The notes: generated from the letters alone by a model not told the origin. 64,000 nt of DNA from Paroedura picta (GCF_049243985.1 NC_135372.1:98261318-98325317); one strand, 5' to 3'; shown: positions 1 to 13,639, counted from the first letter of the stretch. Program-made: numbers and translations.

Positions 1-559
1 AGAGACCCACTTTTAACACACACAAATGTTCTCAAATTGATAATATTTACCAACATTATTGCACTCGATTTTACTATATAATTGGAAGGAATGAACAGGC
101 CAAGGAACAAAAAGTGACCCTTAAAAACAAACAATGCACTTCCTAAAGTTCATTAAAGAAATTATTTCATCACATCATGAATCAGTGCAGCAGGTCCTGT
201 AAAACAGAACTGTTCCACTGGGTTAGGACTCACGTCTTGGAAATTTTAGAGATGGTCATTTTGTATGTTGTCACCATTTAAATCTGAGTGTTGGTTTTAT
301 TGTTGTCACCCACCCTAAATAAACATTTATTATTATTATTATTAATAATAATTTATTTAGAAGTACCCATAGCAACACTTCCATTATCTGGCATAAGTTT
401 AAATAATACAGTTCAATGTCAAACTGCAAGGAAAACTGTACCCAGTCATCTAAAAACTAAGACTATAAGAATGTAGTAGCATTATTCACTTAACAAGTAT
501 AATAAGCAGTGACCTAAAATTCAACTTCTTCAGTTAATTCACTTGGTTATGTCCTTTAA

Positions 560-579
560 CACACACACACACACACACA
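560..579. repeat. (AC)n microsatellite
   Basis: About ten uninterrupted AC dinucleotides. Confidence 0.9.
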
Positions 580-1919
580 AACAATATGCATGAATAATAT
601 AAAATTTCCTAACAGTATTCCTCTTTTCAGAAGTTATTATTGTTCCTGCTACATGCCTAATCAGGATAATTTTACATCCACTAAAATAATCGTGAGAGTG
701 GGGGTAGGAAAGAGAAAGAACTGGCCTGTAGATCATGCTGCCAGAATTATATCAACAGGCTGCTAAGTAAGGACATGTGTTTGGAGACTTGGACTTTGTT
801 AATTTTGTTATATGTCAACAATATAACAGGTGGGACAAAAGCTTTTCAAGGTTTATCAATTTCCTTTCTCCCCTCTCATTCCTTCTCCAATACCGTTAAC
901 CAGAGGACCTGCTAAAGGCATGGCACTAAAATATACCTTTCATGTTTTTCCCTACATGTTCAAACAGAAAAAAAATTATTCACCATGGTAGCTTTCCATA
1001 ATTTATATATTTATTTTATTTTTAGAATATATAAAAAACATTCAAATCAGTTTAACTCCAGATGTAGTATCCTATAAAATATATCCTGTGTTTTGGGTTG
1101 GAATTTAGAACCTCTATGTTACCTTTTCTGATCTGGAGCTTAGAAATCTCAGATTCCAAGATAGGTTGTCAAATTCTCCCCTAATAAATTGCTAGCCTTA
1201 ATTATTTAAATTACATCGGGTTAATATACTAGCTACTAGAACACAAACCCAAACTGTTAATGTGTCAACTTTAAGATTTGGAAAGCAAAAAATACAATAG
1301 GAACCTTAACCCTTCACATTTGCATTTCAAATAGAACCGGGGATGCTAGACACAATTTAAACAGTGATTCACAATGCTCTTTCATTCAAGGCTTTTCCTG
1401 CCCAAGCAGTGTGCAAAACACAAATGGGGAGGAACCAGCAGAATCTACTCTCATAAAAGCTTAATTGTCCACAGGATGCATACAATAAAACCATTAGAGA
1501 CGAAACTACAAAATCACAAAAAATCATGCCTAAAGTAAAACCCTACAATATCTGCATACTTAGGGCACATTAGCATCAGACATATTCTCAATCTTACAAA
1601 TTCTTAGCTTGTATTTTGCTATCCCAAGCAGGCACAAGATTGGAGGCATGACTGCTATAAATATGCCCTTAAACTATGTTTTCATATGTTTATATATCTG
1701 AGCAGGAATAATCATAGTTCATTGATTGCAACACCAACAGAAGCCTCCAGTACAGTTTCAGACAACTTGCTGAAAAACTCCCTAGTGCCAATTCAACTCT
1801 CTAGTTCTATCCAAAACAACAGCTACACCATTTCATTGTTAAAGCTTGATGTTGATTAGGGTACTCCGATACTTATTACAGAAGTCCTTACTGGTAAGGT
1901 TTCAACAACTTTGGTTCAT

Positions 1920-1957
1920 TACTACTACTACTACTACTACTAATAATAATAATAATT
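1920..1957. repeat. (ACT)n then (AAT)n microsatellite
   Basis: A compound trinucleotide run, ACT units followed by AAT units. Confidence 0.9.
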
Positions 1958-4412
1958 CAAAAACGTGACCTTTGAATTTAGAAGATATTACATGTCGCAT
2001 CTTCATTTGAAAATTAAGCCAGAATCAGATCCATTTGTCTATGTTCCCCAATTTGTTTATTTCAAAACATTCTTAAAATATTTTGCCTCCACCATTAACT
2101 TGTAAAAAAGAAGTCTTTTTTTTAATACAGGTTAAGAAGTTTGTGGAAATTCTTGCTCACCCTATGCAGAAATCAGCTTTAAACACATAATGAGATTTAA
2201 AAAAAATTTAAACACAAAAAGCAATCTTATGGCATCTCTAAGAATACCGAATTCCGCACAGATTTTCAGGGACAAGACTCCCAGAAGAAACTGTTAGCCT
2301 AAGGTGACACAAAATTCCTGTATATTTTTGCTGCAACAGAGTAACCTATCCAAAACTTTCCTTGTGTCTGCCTGTGCACATTGAATGTAGACTCCTGCTT
2401 AGGGAAGCGGATACATACAAGTAGATCATTAACTGCACAAGATTTAAGGGGGCTACAACATTTCCAAATGATTGTGTAAAGCAGTGTTCGGAGCACAGCA
2501 ATTTTTTTTTAAGCTACCAAACATGAAATGAAGAATTCCCCTTACTTGCTAACAATCCACAGCAGTTCAAACAGAACCTATTACATATAGAGATAGGAGA
2601 CAATTAAAATTAAAGTCTTCAATTCTTTTTGTGTAGCAAAAATTCTGTAAATTATACATTTTATCTGTATCTTTACTATCTGGTAAACCTCAATTTTTAT
2701 TTACATTCCATTGTTCTGCCATACACCTCTCCATGGAGCTATGTTCAATACCATCCAAATCAAACCTGGATAATTCTTGCAAACAGGACTAATCCAGATG
2801 AAGCATATAGTATTTTTTCATTTTATGTCCAATATATCTGAAATTTCTGTTAAGTCAAAATAGGCAGCCATCTGATACTAATTATCTAATATAGCTAGAT
2901 AATTGTAACTTAGGGGGAATGCTTTTATAGTGTTGGAACCTGCTGCTGAAGCTCTATTTTTCAGCATTAGCTGCAGTCACTTTAAGGTTCTGCTTATTAC
3001 ATTACTCTTCTCAATCACCTGCAGTACTGGCAACAAACACTCTTCCTCTTGTTAGCATTATTCCCTTGCTTCCCATGTCTGTATGCCTTCTTTCCACCAT
3101 CAAATGGCTCAAATTTGACCAAGGCAACTATGCTTAAAACTTTAATATGTATCTCTGCCAAACAAGTGAGCCAAAGCCATAATAGTAATTGTTACTGCCA
3201 TATTAGGAAAATCTGCGACTTTCTTATTTTCTCAGACAACATTTTGCTTCAGGCAGACCTTGGCAAAGCGAATACTCCCCCCCCCCCCCCCGAAGACATG
3301 TGCAATTCAGTTCTTGACTCTCCCACTCTTTCCCAGACAATAAGACAGGACCTTCGGTTTCTTATTTTGTACAAAATCCATGTGATAGCAACGCAACCTG
3401 CATCAAGAAGGAGTGTCCTTTCAGCATTTCTTCCTGAGTTCCCATTTCTCTCAGTACACTGGCCTCCTCTACTCACCCTTCTCTTAGGTCCCTCCTGTAC
3501 TTTCCCCATTCTCACTTTTCCAGGCCTTTTCCTTATTTTCCCTACTGCCTCCTCTGTTCCCTTTTTGTTCCACAGTCCTTAATTTAGGCCCCATACTCAC
3601 TTTCAGTTTCCCCTCCCTTTTTCATTCATTATTTCCATGCCTCTCCATCTCTACTCAAGGCATGTGTAACTTCACAGTATCTCAGCTAGTGACTTGGGGG
3701 AAGGGGGGTCAGCAGATTGACAGGCAGCAACTAGTCAGTTTTTACTGTTAAACTGAAGTTAAATGGAGTGAACAAGCAAAAAATAACTACATGGGAGATG
3801 GAGAAATCTGTTTTTGTTTACTTGTGAGCTTTCACACTACTGTTAAACCAAAGATCCTTAAATTAGCATCCAAGCAAGTTGACACCTGGGCATTTTTACC
3901 AACCCTGGAGGTTTTGCTATAGGTGCCATTTATTTCAAAGTATGTCTAGTACTACACTCATGATTTTCATATGCTATGGTTGCTAGTGGGGATTGACAAT
4001 GAATTTTTTTTTTCATAAACTGCATATTTCCTTGTTAACAATGATAAACATTCATGACCTCTATTGTTTCAGAGGTTTATTGTAACATGTAAGACTATTC
4101 AAAAGTTACAGCTTCAGCATAATAGGATGGTGTGGCAGGAGTCACCAAAACCACACTGCATCAGCACGGGGTGGGGGTGGAATCTGTGATTGCTTCCTAT
4201 GATATTTAAAGTAATCTTTTTTACTGAGCATGTTTCTGATGGCCTGGAAAGGCTGGAGATTCAGCCTGTGTCATGGACAGATCATTATCTCCTGAAGACC
4301 CAGCTAAGACAGTTCTGCAAGCTGATAGACTGCATGAGATTCCAAATTATTTGTCAAGAACCAGAGGACCAAATGACACAATATTTTTAAAATGTGTCAG
4401 GTATTGGTTCCC

Positions 4413-4928
4413 CAGCAATCCCCAATCCCCGGACCAGAGACCAGTACAGGGCTGGGCACCGGACCAGGGACCGGTACCAGTCCGTATATCAGTCGGTACC
4501 GAGCCGCAGCTCCTCCTCGTCCTCCTCCCCGGCTGCTGCTTCAGGGGCCGGCCTACCACTCTGCTGCTGGCTCACCTTTGGTGCTCTCCAGTGGCTGCTA
4601 TGGCTGGGGCTTCCCCTCGGCCTGGCACTACGCAGCTGATACTAGCAGCGCCCCCCAGAGGGAAAGTCAGGGGCATAGGCGGGAAAGCAAGTGGAGCAGG
4701 GGCTCAGGCGGCAGCGACGTCCCTCAGCAAAAGGCACGCTTCAACCCAGCTGTAGAAATAGTGAGGCACACTGAACCCACAAGTGAGCAAAATAAGTAAG
4801 AAACAGATGTCTTTGCAACAGAGAGTGTTACGGCAGTGGTTGAGAGGAGGAGACTAACCCCCCCCGGGACTCAGTAAAATTGTCAAGCGTTGACCGGTCC
4901 CCAGTGATAAAAAGGTTGGGGACCACTG
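4413..4928. mobile_element. hAT MITE, subfamily A (diverged, with internal extra sequence)
   Basis: The left end CAGCAATCCCCAAT and right end AGGTTGGGGACCACTG are inverted relatives of the hAT terminus CAGTGGTCCCCAACC. The interior has the subfamily A landmarks: the CCGGTACC-like region, a CTCCTCCTCGTCCTC run and a right part reading CAGTAAAATTGTCAAGCG. About 100 bases near 4750-4855 are absent from the other copies. No clear target duplication remains. Confidence 0.75.
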
Positions 4929-6612
4929 CCCTAAACCTAACTCACTTCCAAGGAGCCACACAGCATGACAAATCTGTGAGAACCTGTTGAACTCAGGATA
5001 CCTTGATCTCCTTGAGGACTATCAACCAGGTCCTGTAAAAGATTCTACTTAGACCCTTGTCTTGGGTGTTCAAATTTTGCAAGGACTTGTTTTATATTCC
5101 ACTATATAGAGACAAAGGGCATTTCCACACATAGTTAAAAACTGCCTTACGCCAGCTGAGTGGCGTAACGTTACATATAACCGCACCTCCTGGCCTCTCA
5201 CCTTTTTTGCTGTCTCACTCCTCTCTGCCACCAATTTTGCGTTTCTCCCCCTCCACAAGTACTGCTGGAAATGGCGGAAGAGAGCAACACAACTTATATA
5301 GATGCATAGTGCTTCCTTATTGCTACTGCTTATGGAATGACGAGACTTGCTTCTTTTAAAAAATAAATCTCGTTCCTGATGGGGGGGGGGAGCTTAGAGA
5401 GGCATACTTTATGCTACAAGTTTTGGGGACATTTTTTTTGCCTTTGCCTGCACGACTGAATGCCTATTCGTTGGTCCAGGCAGTTCACTTAAAAAAAACA
5501 ACTCCTGGCCCCGGGAGAGGGAGGCAGATGCGACGGTGGGACATTGGAGGTGGAGATAGAGCTTCGCCTCCATATATTTTATTGCTGGTTGGTTTCTGGT
5601 AGGTAGCATTACATATGTTGGTGAATCCACTTTTTGGGATTCACCAAGTAGCGCTTTAAAGTGGAAGATGTAGCCGGCTGTTTACTGCTCAGACGCTGCA
5701 TGTTGGCGACCTCATGTGGAGGGTCCGGAGTATAACAACAGCGAAAGGTAAATATTGTACTATTTTTAAAGGGTGCAGAAATCCCCTTAGATCTGGGCTG
5801 ATTCTGCACTTTGTTTATTCTGTTGTGGATCCTGCTGAATTCAGATCTATTTGAATTCAGGTATTTCTCTATCCTCCCCCTCAATTGAAATAGAAAGTGT
5901 TCTGCACTCGATTGGGAAAGCTCAGAACGGGGAGAGGGGGGAACCAAGCGCAGCAGGAGCCTCTTCCTTTTCTTGAATGGGGTGTGGGGGTAGGAGAATT
6001 GGAGACAGCAGAGAAGGGGAAGAAACGCAAATCTCTGCTGAGAGAAGTTAGGGCTTCTGGAGTGCAGTCACTTTAAGACAAGCCTTGCAACTGGGAACCA
6101 GGAAGACTATGAACTGACGCCCTGGCCAATCAGGGAAGACTGCTTTGTCTACAGTGTTGGAGGCACAGTTAATTAGCAAAGAGCAGAGAGCTACAGAGAG
6201 AGGGAAAGATAGAGTCATCATGAATCAATCATGCTTGTTGCAGAGGGAAAATTTAAAGTGCCCATAATCAAAATGCAAATCAAATTCAGTGTAGATGGAA
6301 GGGATTCATTCGAACTGGGCCTGGGTAAAAAGCCCCATGCAGACTACACCATGAAGGCTTTCCTCACAAGCACTGAGGAGACAATGTTGAAGACACAATT
6401 AAAAAAAAAAGTTGTGAGTTTTTCAAACACTGGCTACCTATATACCACTTTCTAATTTTCTTTATATAAAACTGTGGCTGGGGAACTCTAGAAGTATCTT
6501 GATGACATATCTGCCCTTTGCTCATTTCATTCTGGCTTCTGGCCTTACTTTAGGATAGAATCAGTATTCCTAGTTGCGATTCTTATAGATTAAGCAAGTG
6601 CCTCATTCCTGA
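4929..6612. other. No gene seen; possible unclassified repeat at about 5115-5950
   Basis: From AGGGCATTTCCACACATAG near 5116 to about 5950 the texture resembles a degraded non-autonomous element, but I could not find matching ends. The remainder is unremarkable. Confidence 0.3.
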
Positions 6613-6869
6613 ACTTATTTATGTAGAATATTTCTATACCACCTCTTCAGAGATCTCTTCAAGGCAACTTACAATTAAAACCATAAGAATATAAATTTAT
6701 ATATCTGTAATTTTTCACACAACAGATCACTTGCTGCTTCTAAGGTGTTTAAAATGCTATACTGGAATTGGAGATGATTTGTATCTTTAGTCAATGATAT
6801 ACAGAAAGCTATAGGAGACAAGTTGCCTATGATGTGGGATCTGTCATGGATAGTACCATAGGAAGAACA

Positions 6870-7610
6870 TCTGGATTTGGGTTTCACTAGTATGCAAATA
6901 ATACCCAACTATACTTCTCATTAAATAATCCTCTGGGTGGTGCAGTCTCTGTCTAGGGATAGTACTCTTCTGCCATAATCAAGTTACTGAGGGAGAGTAA
7001 GATGAAGATGAATGATGAAGATGAATCCTGTCAAGATGGCAACAATGCCAGTCAGCAAGATGTCTGTGTTGATGAGACAAATTTAGAGCACATTTAGAGC
7101 ACCTTTAAGACCAACAAAGTTTTATTCAAGGTATTAGCTTTCGCGTGCATGCACACTCCCTGAAGAATCTGTGTTTGATGGAATTATGATCTTTACTCTG
7201 GATGGGATCCAGGTCCCTAAAGCTATTAGTGAGGATCTCCCAGGTCTTGTTATTCCTCATTCTTTTATCAGAAAAGCAGGTGATTAATAATATGGATTTC
7301 CAGTTGCATTCAGCACAAAACCGGTCTCCCACCGGAGACCATGGATCTTCCTATGCTGACTAAAGCCTGAGTAACTCACTGTTCATGGGGCTGCCCTTGA
7401 AAATATCTGAAAAACTTCAATTGGTACAGAATGTGGCAGCCTATATAACATTAGCCAGAAGGAACATAATAATGCAATTTTAAATTGTTTGCTTGTTTGC
7501 CATCTTGTTTGTGGGTTCTATTGATGGTTGTGTTTAATTTTAAAGCCCTTCATAGTCTCATATCTGTTCCACATGTAATATTTCTGGTAAGGTCTTGGAG
7601 GAGGATCGTG
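6870..7610 (+). mobile_element. L2/CR1-type LINE remnant
   Basis: Fragments read YANNTQLYF near 6890-6930 (the decayed YADDTQLY box of a non-LTR reverse transcriptase) and LPLKISEKLQLVQN near 7390-7440 (the C-terminal part). The unclassified ACCTTTAAGACCAACAAAG repeat at about 7093-7172 interrupts it. It is heavily decayed and 5' truncated. Confidence 0.6.
7093..7172 (+). repeat. Dispersed repeat, ACCTTTAAGACCAACAAAG family
   Basis: The segment from AGCACCTTTAAGACCAAC to the TTTCG...GCATGCACAC part matches the copy at 31924-32050 in the same orientation. The family is common in reptiles. I recall a possible Penelope-like origin but cannot show it here. Confidence 0.55.
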
Positions 7611-7916
7611 TCTCATGGCTTAAGTGCCACTCAGTGCTTACTACGCCCTCAGGGCAGCTATCCCACCCCTGAGTGCCTCCTCCGCCAACTGGCTTGCCTG
7701 TCTGTCCAGCAGCCAGCCAATCGCCTTCTGCCCCCCCCCTAACCACCCCTTCCTACCACTACCCTCTGAGGCTGAGAGCTGCCCCTGCCGGCGAGTTCCA
7801 TAACAGCTGCCTGCAGCCTCTTCAGGTCCTGGGGGGAGTGGGAGGCCGTCCGCAGAGTTCTTCCACCCAACCCCCCAATCTAGTGCCCGTTGTATTCCTG
7901 AATGCTTGGCCTCTAG
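7610..7916 (+). mobile_element. Possible Helitron-like element, 3' end only
   Basis: A GC-rich block ends CTAGTGCCCGTTGTATTC, then a decayed hairpin arm, then CTAG at 7913-7916 followed by T. The same terminal design (hairpin plus CTAG before T, with a GTGCCCGYTGTAT arm) appears at 53770. The left end cannot be placed. Confidence 0.35.
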
Positions 7917-8498
7917 TATATTATATATATACTGAAGCACAGCATGACCTCACTCTGTATGAGCCTGCATAACTACTTCACTCAGCATGGATGAAGATGA
8001 CTGCTTCACTTGGCATAGTAATATTTGTTGAGTGCGTGTTCCCCAAAAGAGCAAGTACTTGCTGCTCAATTACTGAACCTGTTTATTGCCTACTTCAGCC
8101 CTCTGGGATGATATTATAGGGAAACCTAGGTGAGCTTAATCTCTGATGCAGTTTTATAAGAACTGCAGGACTGAACGGTTTAAATGGGCTTTTGGGATCC
8201 CTTGACAGTGGAGATGTCCTAATGATTACTATGCCTTTGTGGTCTTTAAGAGCAACAGTCTCTTAAATGAGCATTATAACTAGCAATTCTTATTATCTGT
8301 GTTGCTTTAATACATTTATTGTATTTAGTTTTTTCAGTCTCTTACTTGCCGCAGGTTTCAGTTACCTGGCAGAAAAGCTGGCATATAAATAGTTTTTAAA
8401 AGAAATATTCCCTATGTTGGTACGGTCACCTGATAATGCCTTCTTACTACCTAAAATAAATACAAAGGTATATAGAAGCACTCTCAGTTCCTATAGCC

Positions 8499-8887
8499 CA
8501 GTGGTCCCCAACCCCCGGTCTGGGGACCGGTACTGGTCCGTAGATCAGTCGGTACCAGGCCGCGGCTCCTCCTCGTCCTCCTCCCTGGTTGCTGCCTCCG
8601 GGGCTGCCCTGCCACTCTGCCGCCGGCTCACCATTGGTGCTCTCCAGCGGCCGCCATGGCTGGGGCTCCCCCTCGTCGTGGCACTGCACAGCTGCTGTTG
8701 GCAGTGCCCCCCAGCGGGCATTGGGAAGTCCGGGGTGCCAGCAGGAAAGTAAGTGGAGCAGGGGCTCAGGTGGTGGCGGTGGTGGCGGCGGCGACTTCCC
8801 TCGGCAAAAGACTACCCCCCCCCCAGGCCTCAGTAAAATTGTCAAGCGTTGACCAGTCCCCAGTGATAAAAAGGTTGGGGACCACTG
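8499..8887. mobile_element. hAT MITE, subfamily A
   Basis: Ends are CAGTGGTCCCCAACCCCC and AGGTTGGGGACCACTG. The flanks CTATAGCC and CTATTGCT are an imperfect 8-bp target duplication (6 of 8). The interior shares the CTCCTCCTCGTCCTC run and the CAGTAAAATTGTCAAGCG right part with the copies at 4413, 20160 and 56947. Confidence 0.9.
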
Positions 8888-11199
8888 CTATTGCTCATTT
8901 CTCGAACACTGTTTATATGAATGCTTGCCAAAGCCCTAGGAAGCAATGAAATATGTTAAGTAGGTTTTTAATGGATAAGGCAGGGCTAGAATAATCCCAG
9001 GTGCCTGGTCACCCAGAAATCTAAAAAGCATACAGCTAGTGCCTAGGACCTAGAAATTTTCTCACCACCATAATATAAAGGAATATAATTTTAAATATAC
9101 ATTGACTAATGAAAGTCAGATAAAAATGAAATAAAAGGTTAATTTATTTAATTTATTAAACCTAGTCTTTCCTTCATCCTCTCAACAACAGCACATATGC
9201 CAATGTTGAGGCACTCTTTTCCGTTTTTCCTTCAGTAACGCAGCCACTCATGGGCAAAATCCCTGCAAAAGCCTGAGAGTGCATCAGAAATGTAGCAGCT
9301 TGAGTTTGTTATTGCAATTAAGTTTTATATATTTAAAATAGTTGCCTTATATTATTGGATAAAGCCAACTAAATAAATACTTCAGTTTCACCATTATATG
9401 TTACAACCACAGAAAACTGCATCAGTTACTGCACTGTACATTTACATTTTGAAAAGATGTGTATTTTCCATGTCTATAGTTACCAATTAAATGGCATAAA
9501 ATCTTGATTCTTTCAAATAGCAGAGCTTGGTAAATTACTAGAACTATTTTTTAATGTACACAGTATGATTAGAAACAACGTTCTTTCAGATGCAATATAG
9601 TGACTAAAGTATATTTTACTTGGAACCTACACAGCTTTTAGACCCTTAAAGGAACAGACGTACTTACCTAATTCAAATCACAAGCTTTAAGATTCTGTGC
9701 ACAAGTACCACCAACCCAACTCACATCTGTTAAATTAATTCTAGTATTCTACAAGTATTTATAAATAGAAATATTAAATATTTTGAAATCTAATTTTCTC
9801 CATTAGATTCAAATTTGTTTTACACAGTAAAAAAATGTTTTGCCTCCTTATACTGCAATTTAGTTTTAAATGTGACCAACAACAAAAATATTATTTAAAA
9901 ATACAGTGTCTAAAGAATAAGCAAAAGAAAGAAGCAGAGATACCCAACTTGACATCTAGTATTCTCTGCATCATCTGAAAAAACAATTAGTGAAGAATTA
10001 ATGTGGGGGGAGGGAGCGTAAAACTTCATACCAAGTAAACAAAAGATTCTTTCTTTCTTCTTCGTACAGGATCAGGGATCCAGCAAGATTTTACATAGCT
10101 GGAACCCCAGATTCGATCTTTACATTCAGTAGGTGATTGCAGCAACAACGACATTCAATATGCTACCAATTCAAGATATGTTCATCCTACAAAACTACTT
10201 AATTTATGGGAAGAAAATAAACTTCAGTTGTGTCACACACACTGAAGCTTTTTAAGAAACATATTTTCTTTAAATATAACACTTTCTGTTAACTTGAATG
10301 AGGTAAGCCGGTATACATTTAAAATAAGGGATCCTTATACCACCAGCATTCTGTGAAAACTGATTGCCAAGCAGTTTATTTTACATATGAAGGCAGCACA
10401 ACAGTTGCATGACAAACAGCATTTGCAGAGGAATTCTTGAAAAAGCTGATCACATCTCATAAGGCTAAGTGTCCTCATTTGTGTTAACACCAGGGACACC
10501 CGAGTCCCATTATATGAGTCTTTTTCTCAAACAGCTTCATCAGTACTGCTACACACACAGTCACACAAGCAACAACAATAGTACTTTGGTAAAACTCTTC
10601 TTGTCAAATAACTATTATACCAGTGTATTTAATTTGGGGCAGAAGTGAGGAAATGTCACAAGATTAAGGGATAAAAAAATAAATGATTAGGAGCACAACA
10701 CTCTGAAGGGGAAAAAAAGTCTGCAACATCACACTGGAAATGAACCACCTAAGCATCTTACTTCAGGCAAACAAAGAACTACATGCAGCATAGCAACATC
10801 AATATGCACCATCCTGCTGCCCATCACTATCAGAGTTATCTTCTGCACTGCCCATGCTAACACCCCAAGAATGTGATTACTCCTTCTTACAGCCGTAGCT
10901 CCACTCTGGCTACCTCTCAGGACTTCTTGCAACTCTTGTGCTGCTTTCCAGCTATAGAGGACCTTATTCATTTCACTACCACTCACTCTCAAATAGCCCC
11001 TTGTTCGGCAACCACCATACACTCCCAGTTCCTAGTTCCTCTCTGCCTTCCTTAGCTTTATTTCCTACATTGTTCTCGGCCAGTTGGTTGAAGACGGCAC
11101 CCCCCCCCCTTTCCGCCTGCTGAGCCCTCCAGCGCCCCACACCAACCCTGCCAGTTTAATAAGCCCCTGGTTCCTCAAGAAGGGCAGGACTTGACCCTA
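8888..11199. other. AT-rich stretch, no gene or clear repeat seen
   Basis: Read on both strands. There is no conserved protein fragment, no matching terminal repeats and no SINE heads. It is probably intronic or intergenic DNA left of the CpG block. Confidence 0.5.
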
Positions 11200-11793
11200 C
11201 AACCTCTAGCTCATCCAACCGGGGTGGAAGTCTGTTGTTATTAAGCATTTAAAGCCCAATCGCTGTTCGCGTCTTTGCCTGCTCAGCCACAGGCGGTAAG
11301 TCCTCTCAACTCTCCTTTTCAGTTGGCGGGGCTGATGCTCTTTCCAACCCGCACACCGGGCAGGCGCCCCCTCACGAGGGGTCAACGCCTCCCCCTCACA
11401 TTTCAGTACACGAAACCTTCCATATCGGTTACCGCGAGGAGTTGGGGGAGGGGGGCTAAGACCCTTCCTCAAGCCCTCCACTATTTCAAGGAGGGGGTCA
11501 AGACCTCTTCCCCTCTGTCGGCCTGGCCGAAGGGGCAGCTGAGATCCCCTCCAGGCCAGAAGGCAGGGCTTCAGCCACCACAGCCCCACACCTCCAGTTT
11601 GGAACCTCAGCCCCCAAGGGGTGGAGCACCCTCGAACCTCCCACCCCAATTCGGGGGGTCAAGCCCCCCCTTCCCAGGGTCGCACGTGATGCCCCCCCGC
11701 TCCAACCCAGGGACGGGTCTCTCCCTTCCCCCCGTTTAGGGTCTGAGCCCCAAGGGGATAAAGCTCCCGCCTCCCTCCGGCCCCTTTATTTAC

Positions 11794-11850
11794 CGCCATC
11801 ATCAGCACGCGCGAGCTGTCACCAAGCGCGAGACACCCCAACCGGTGCCT
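11794..11850 (-). other. Candidate non-coding first exon of the leftward gene
   Basis: On the minus strand this segment follows the CCAAT boxes by 20-60 bases and ends at a plausible donor (GATGGCG|GTAAAT). The right-hand limit is a guess at the transcription start. There is no coding homology, and the call rests only on promoter-element geometry. Confidence 0.3.
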
Positions 11851-12590
11851 GACACGCCCCCTCCCCGCCATTGGCTGAGAACCTCTCCCCGCCCCGCGCT
11901 GTCATTGGCTGAATCGCACGCCACACATTCTTTCCTTCCCACCCCTGACTGATGGTGCCGTAAGTCTACTCGCCATTCAACGATCCAGTTTACGCCCCCT
12001 GCGTAAGGAGGCTCCTAACAGTTTTCTTTGACCGTTCTTTCTTCTCAACGCCAAATGCGCAACGGGAAAGAGCGGGAACCGTCTCAACGATTTACGCTAG
12101 TGACGCGTCGGACGGCGCGCGCGTGTGTTGGGGCGGGGGGCGTCTTTCAGGAGATTTTCTCCAAGCGGCTTCTCACAGCGTAGTTGACTGAAAAGCTCGA
12201 ACTCCCTCGCTGGGTAACGAAGCATTAATTTACGGCACTTGCGGAGGGGAGCGCTTGCACTGCGCGGCTATCTGAGAGATGCAAGACAAGGAGCGTTTCT
12301 CCGGAGGCGGAGAATGCGTTGGCTCCGCCCGAGAGTTGCGATTCTGAAGGCTTTGTGAATCGCGGGGGCTAAGTTTGGTTGAGTCACAGGAGGGTAAATA
12401 AGGATGTTTCGGAGACAAAGGGACTCTTAAAGGCGCAGAGCCCCATTTCGCTAATCCTCCCCGAACCCTCTGCAAGGGCCTGAGCAGTGGCAGGCAGGGT
12501 CAGATCAGGCCTTCCCGCCAGGGCGCAGTTCAGGCCCGGAGGCGCCTGGTTGGGGCTCCAGAGGCAGGTTCACATGGCCTTATGCGTGAG

Positions 12591-12635
12591 CGCACATGCA
12601 CACGAACATGCATACACGCGCGCGCGCGGCATGTG
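12591..12635. repeat. Alternating purine-pyrimidine tract in the CpG block
   Basis: A run of CA/TG/CG steps contains an uninterrupted ACGCGCGCGCGCG core near 12615-12628. It is simple-sequence DNA of the kind that can adopt Z-form. No gene is visible in it. Confidence 0.6.
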
Positions 12636-13639
12636 GGAGCAGCACGTGGCGCTTCCGAGGAGGTGGTGTCGGGTGGATTCCCTGGAAAAGGAACCACCAG
12701 TCGGGGAACGAGTCTTTGATGCTTAATGAAGTTGGCGCTCCCTGACCAATAAGGAAGGCACGGAACAGCGTGTTGTTGAAACCCACAAAAGCAGCACGGA
12801 CTAAAACACAAATGGTTGAATCACTTTCCTAATTATACAAAAGCTGACCCGAAAGGCAGCCGTTTGACTGAATCCCCAAAGTTTGCAATGCAGGGTCAGA
12901 TAATTTCTGCTGAGAATCTGTCCCACTTACATGGAAAGCAAGTAAGGTAGCATTAACTTTTCTTCGATTCGCTGCTTTTCAAAACAATTTATGTGGAAGT
13001 AATACAGCAGTAGTACTCATAATTTGTACCTTGGGTTACCTTTTTAAATATATTCGTTCAAAGTCTTTTGCTTAACTGTGCTGTATAACACAAAGCATAA
13101 TATATAACCAGCAGGCAAAGTCCCATACTGTGTAACTCGAAGCTTTGTTCTTTTAGCCATTACTAAAATCTTGAGGAACCCCACCTCTACTTGTTGGGGT
13201 TTTTTAAAGTTTCTAATGCTCGTTGTTAAAAAAAAAACAAAAAAGGAAAACCCTTAAATATAATTGCTAACTGAATGTAGGGTGCACTATATAGTTACTG
13301 ACCTATGAAGGTATGGGGAGAGTCAGCTAATCAACATTTTTAAAATTATGCAGCTGACATCTTTCTTGTTACACTTCTAGCTACCTAATATATTGCTCAG
13401 CTCCAGCAAGCATCTGTAATAAGGCAGAATCCTGTTGAATTTTAACAAGGTTTGAATAAAAGCCAACCATATGGAGATCTTTCTGACCAAGTTTAGTTTC
13501 TATCTGCTGCTATAACCAAGCAGTTCATTACTTGAAGGAAAAGAAACTCTTCCATGTACCAGTTTCATGGAAGCATTCTTAATGACATCTAATTTGAGCG
13601 GTGATTAAAGAAAACAGTCTAGTCACATGGTATTTCTAT

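Larger units (their letters stand above)
1..4412. other. AT-rich stretch, no gene seen
   Basis: There are no exons with recognisable homology. It contains an (AC)n run at 560-579, an (ACT)n/(AAT)n microsatellite at 1920-1957, a 15-base C tract at 3277-3291 and a pyrimidine-rich zone at about 3050-3660 that yields spurious long frames. If the leftward gene from the 11.8 kb CpG block is real, this is its intron. Confidence 0.6.
11200..12700 (-). promoter_or_regulatory. CpG island, probable promoter of a minus-strand gene (USP49 candidate)
   Basis: A GC-rich, CpG-dense block lies 5.3 kb beyond the 3' end of MED20. Two inverted CCAAT boxes (ATTGG on the plus strand at 11870-11874 and 11904-11908) and a GC box (11887-11895) are arranged to drive transcription leftwards. 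A minus-strand donor GGCG|GTAAAT at 11794 could end a short first exon. In mammals the minus-strand gene downstream of MED20 is USP49, whose first exons are non-coding, so USP49 is the syntenic guess. No USP49 coding exon lies in the window. Confidence 0.5.

Noticed and set aside
3049-3582. 177-codon plus-strand frame
   Set aside because: Pyrimidine-rich DNA gives a Leu/Pro/Ser-rich peptide with no homology and no splice or promoter context.
8447-8949. Several overlapping frames of 87-132 codons rich in Gly, Pro and Ser
   Set aside because: They are shadows of the hAT MITE at 8499-8887; the same frames recur in its other copies.
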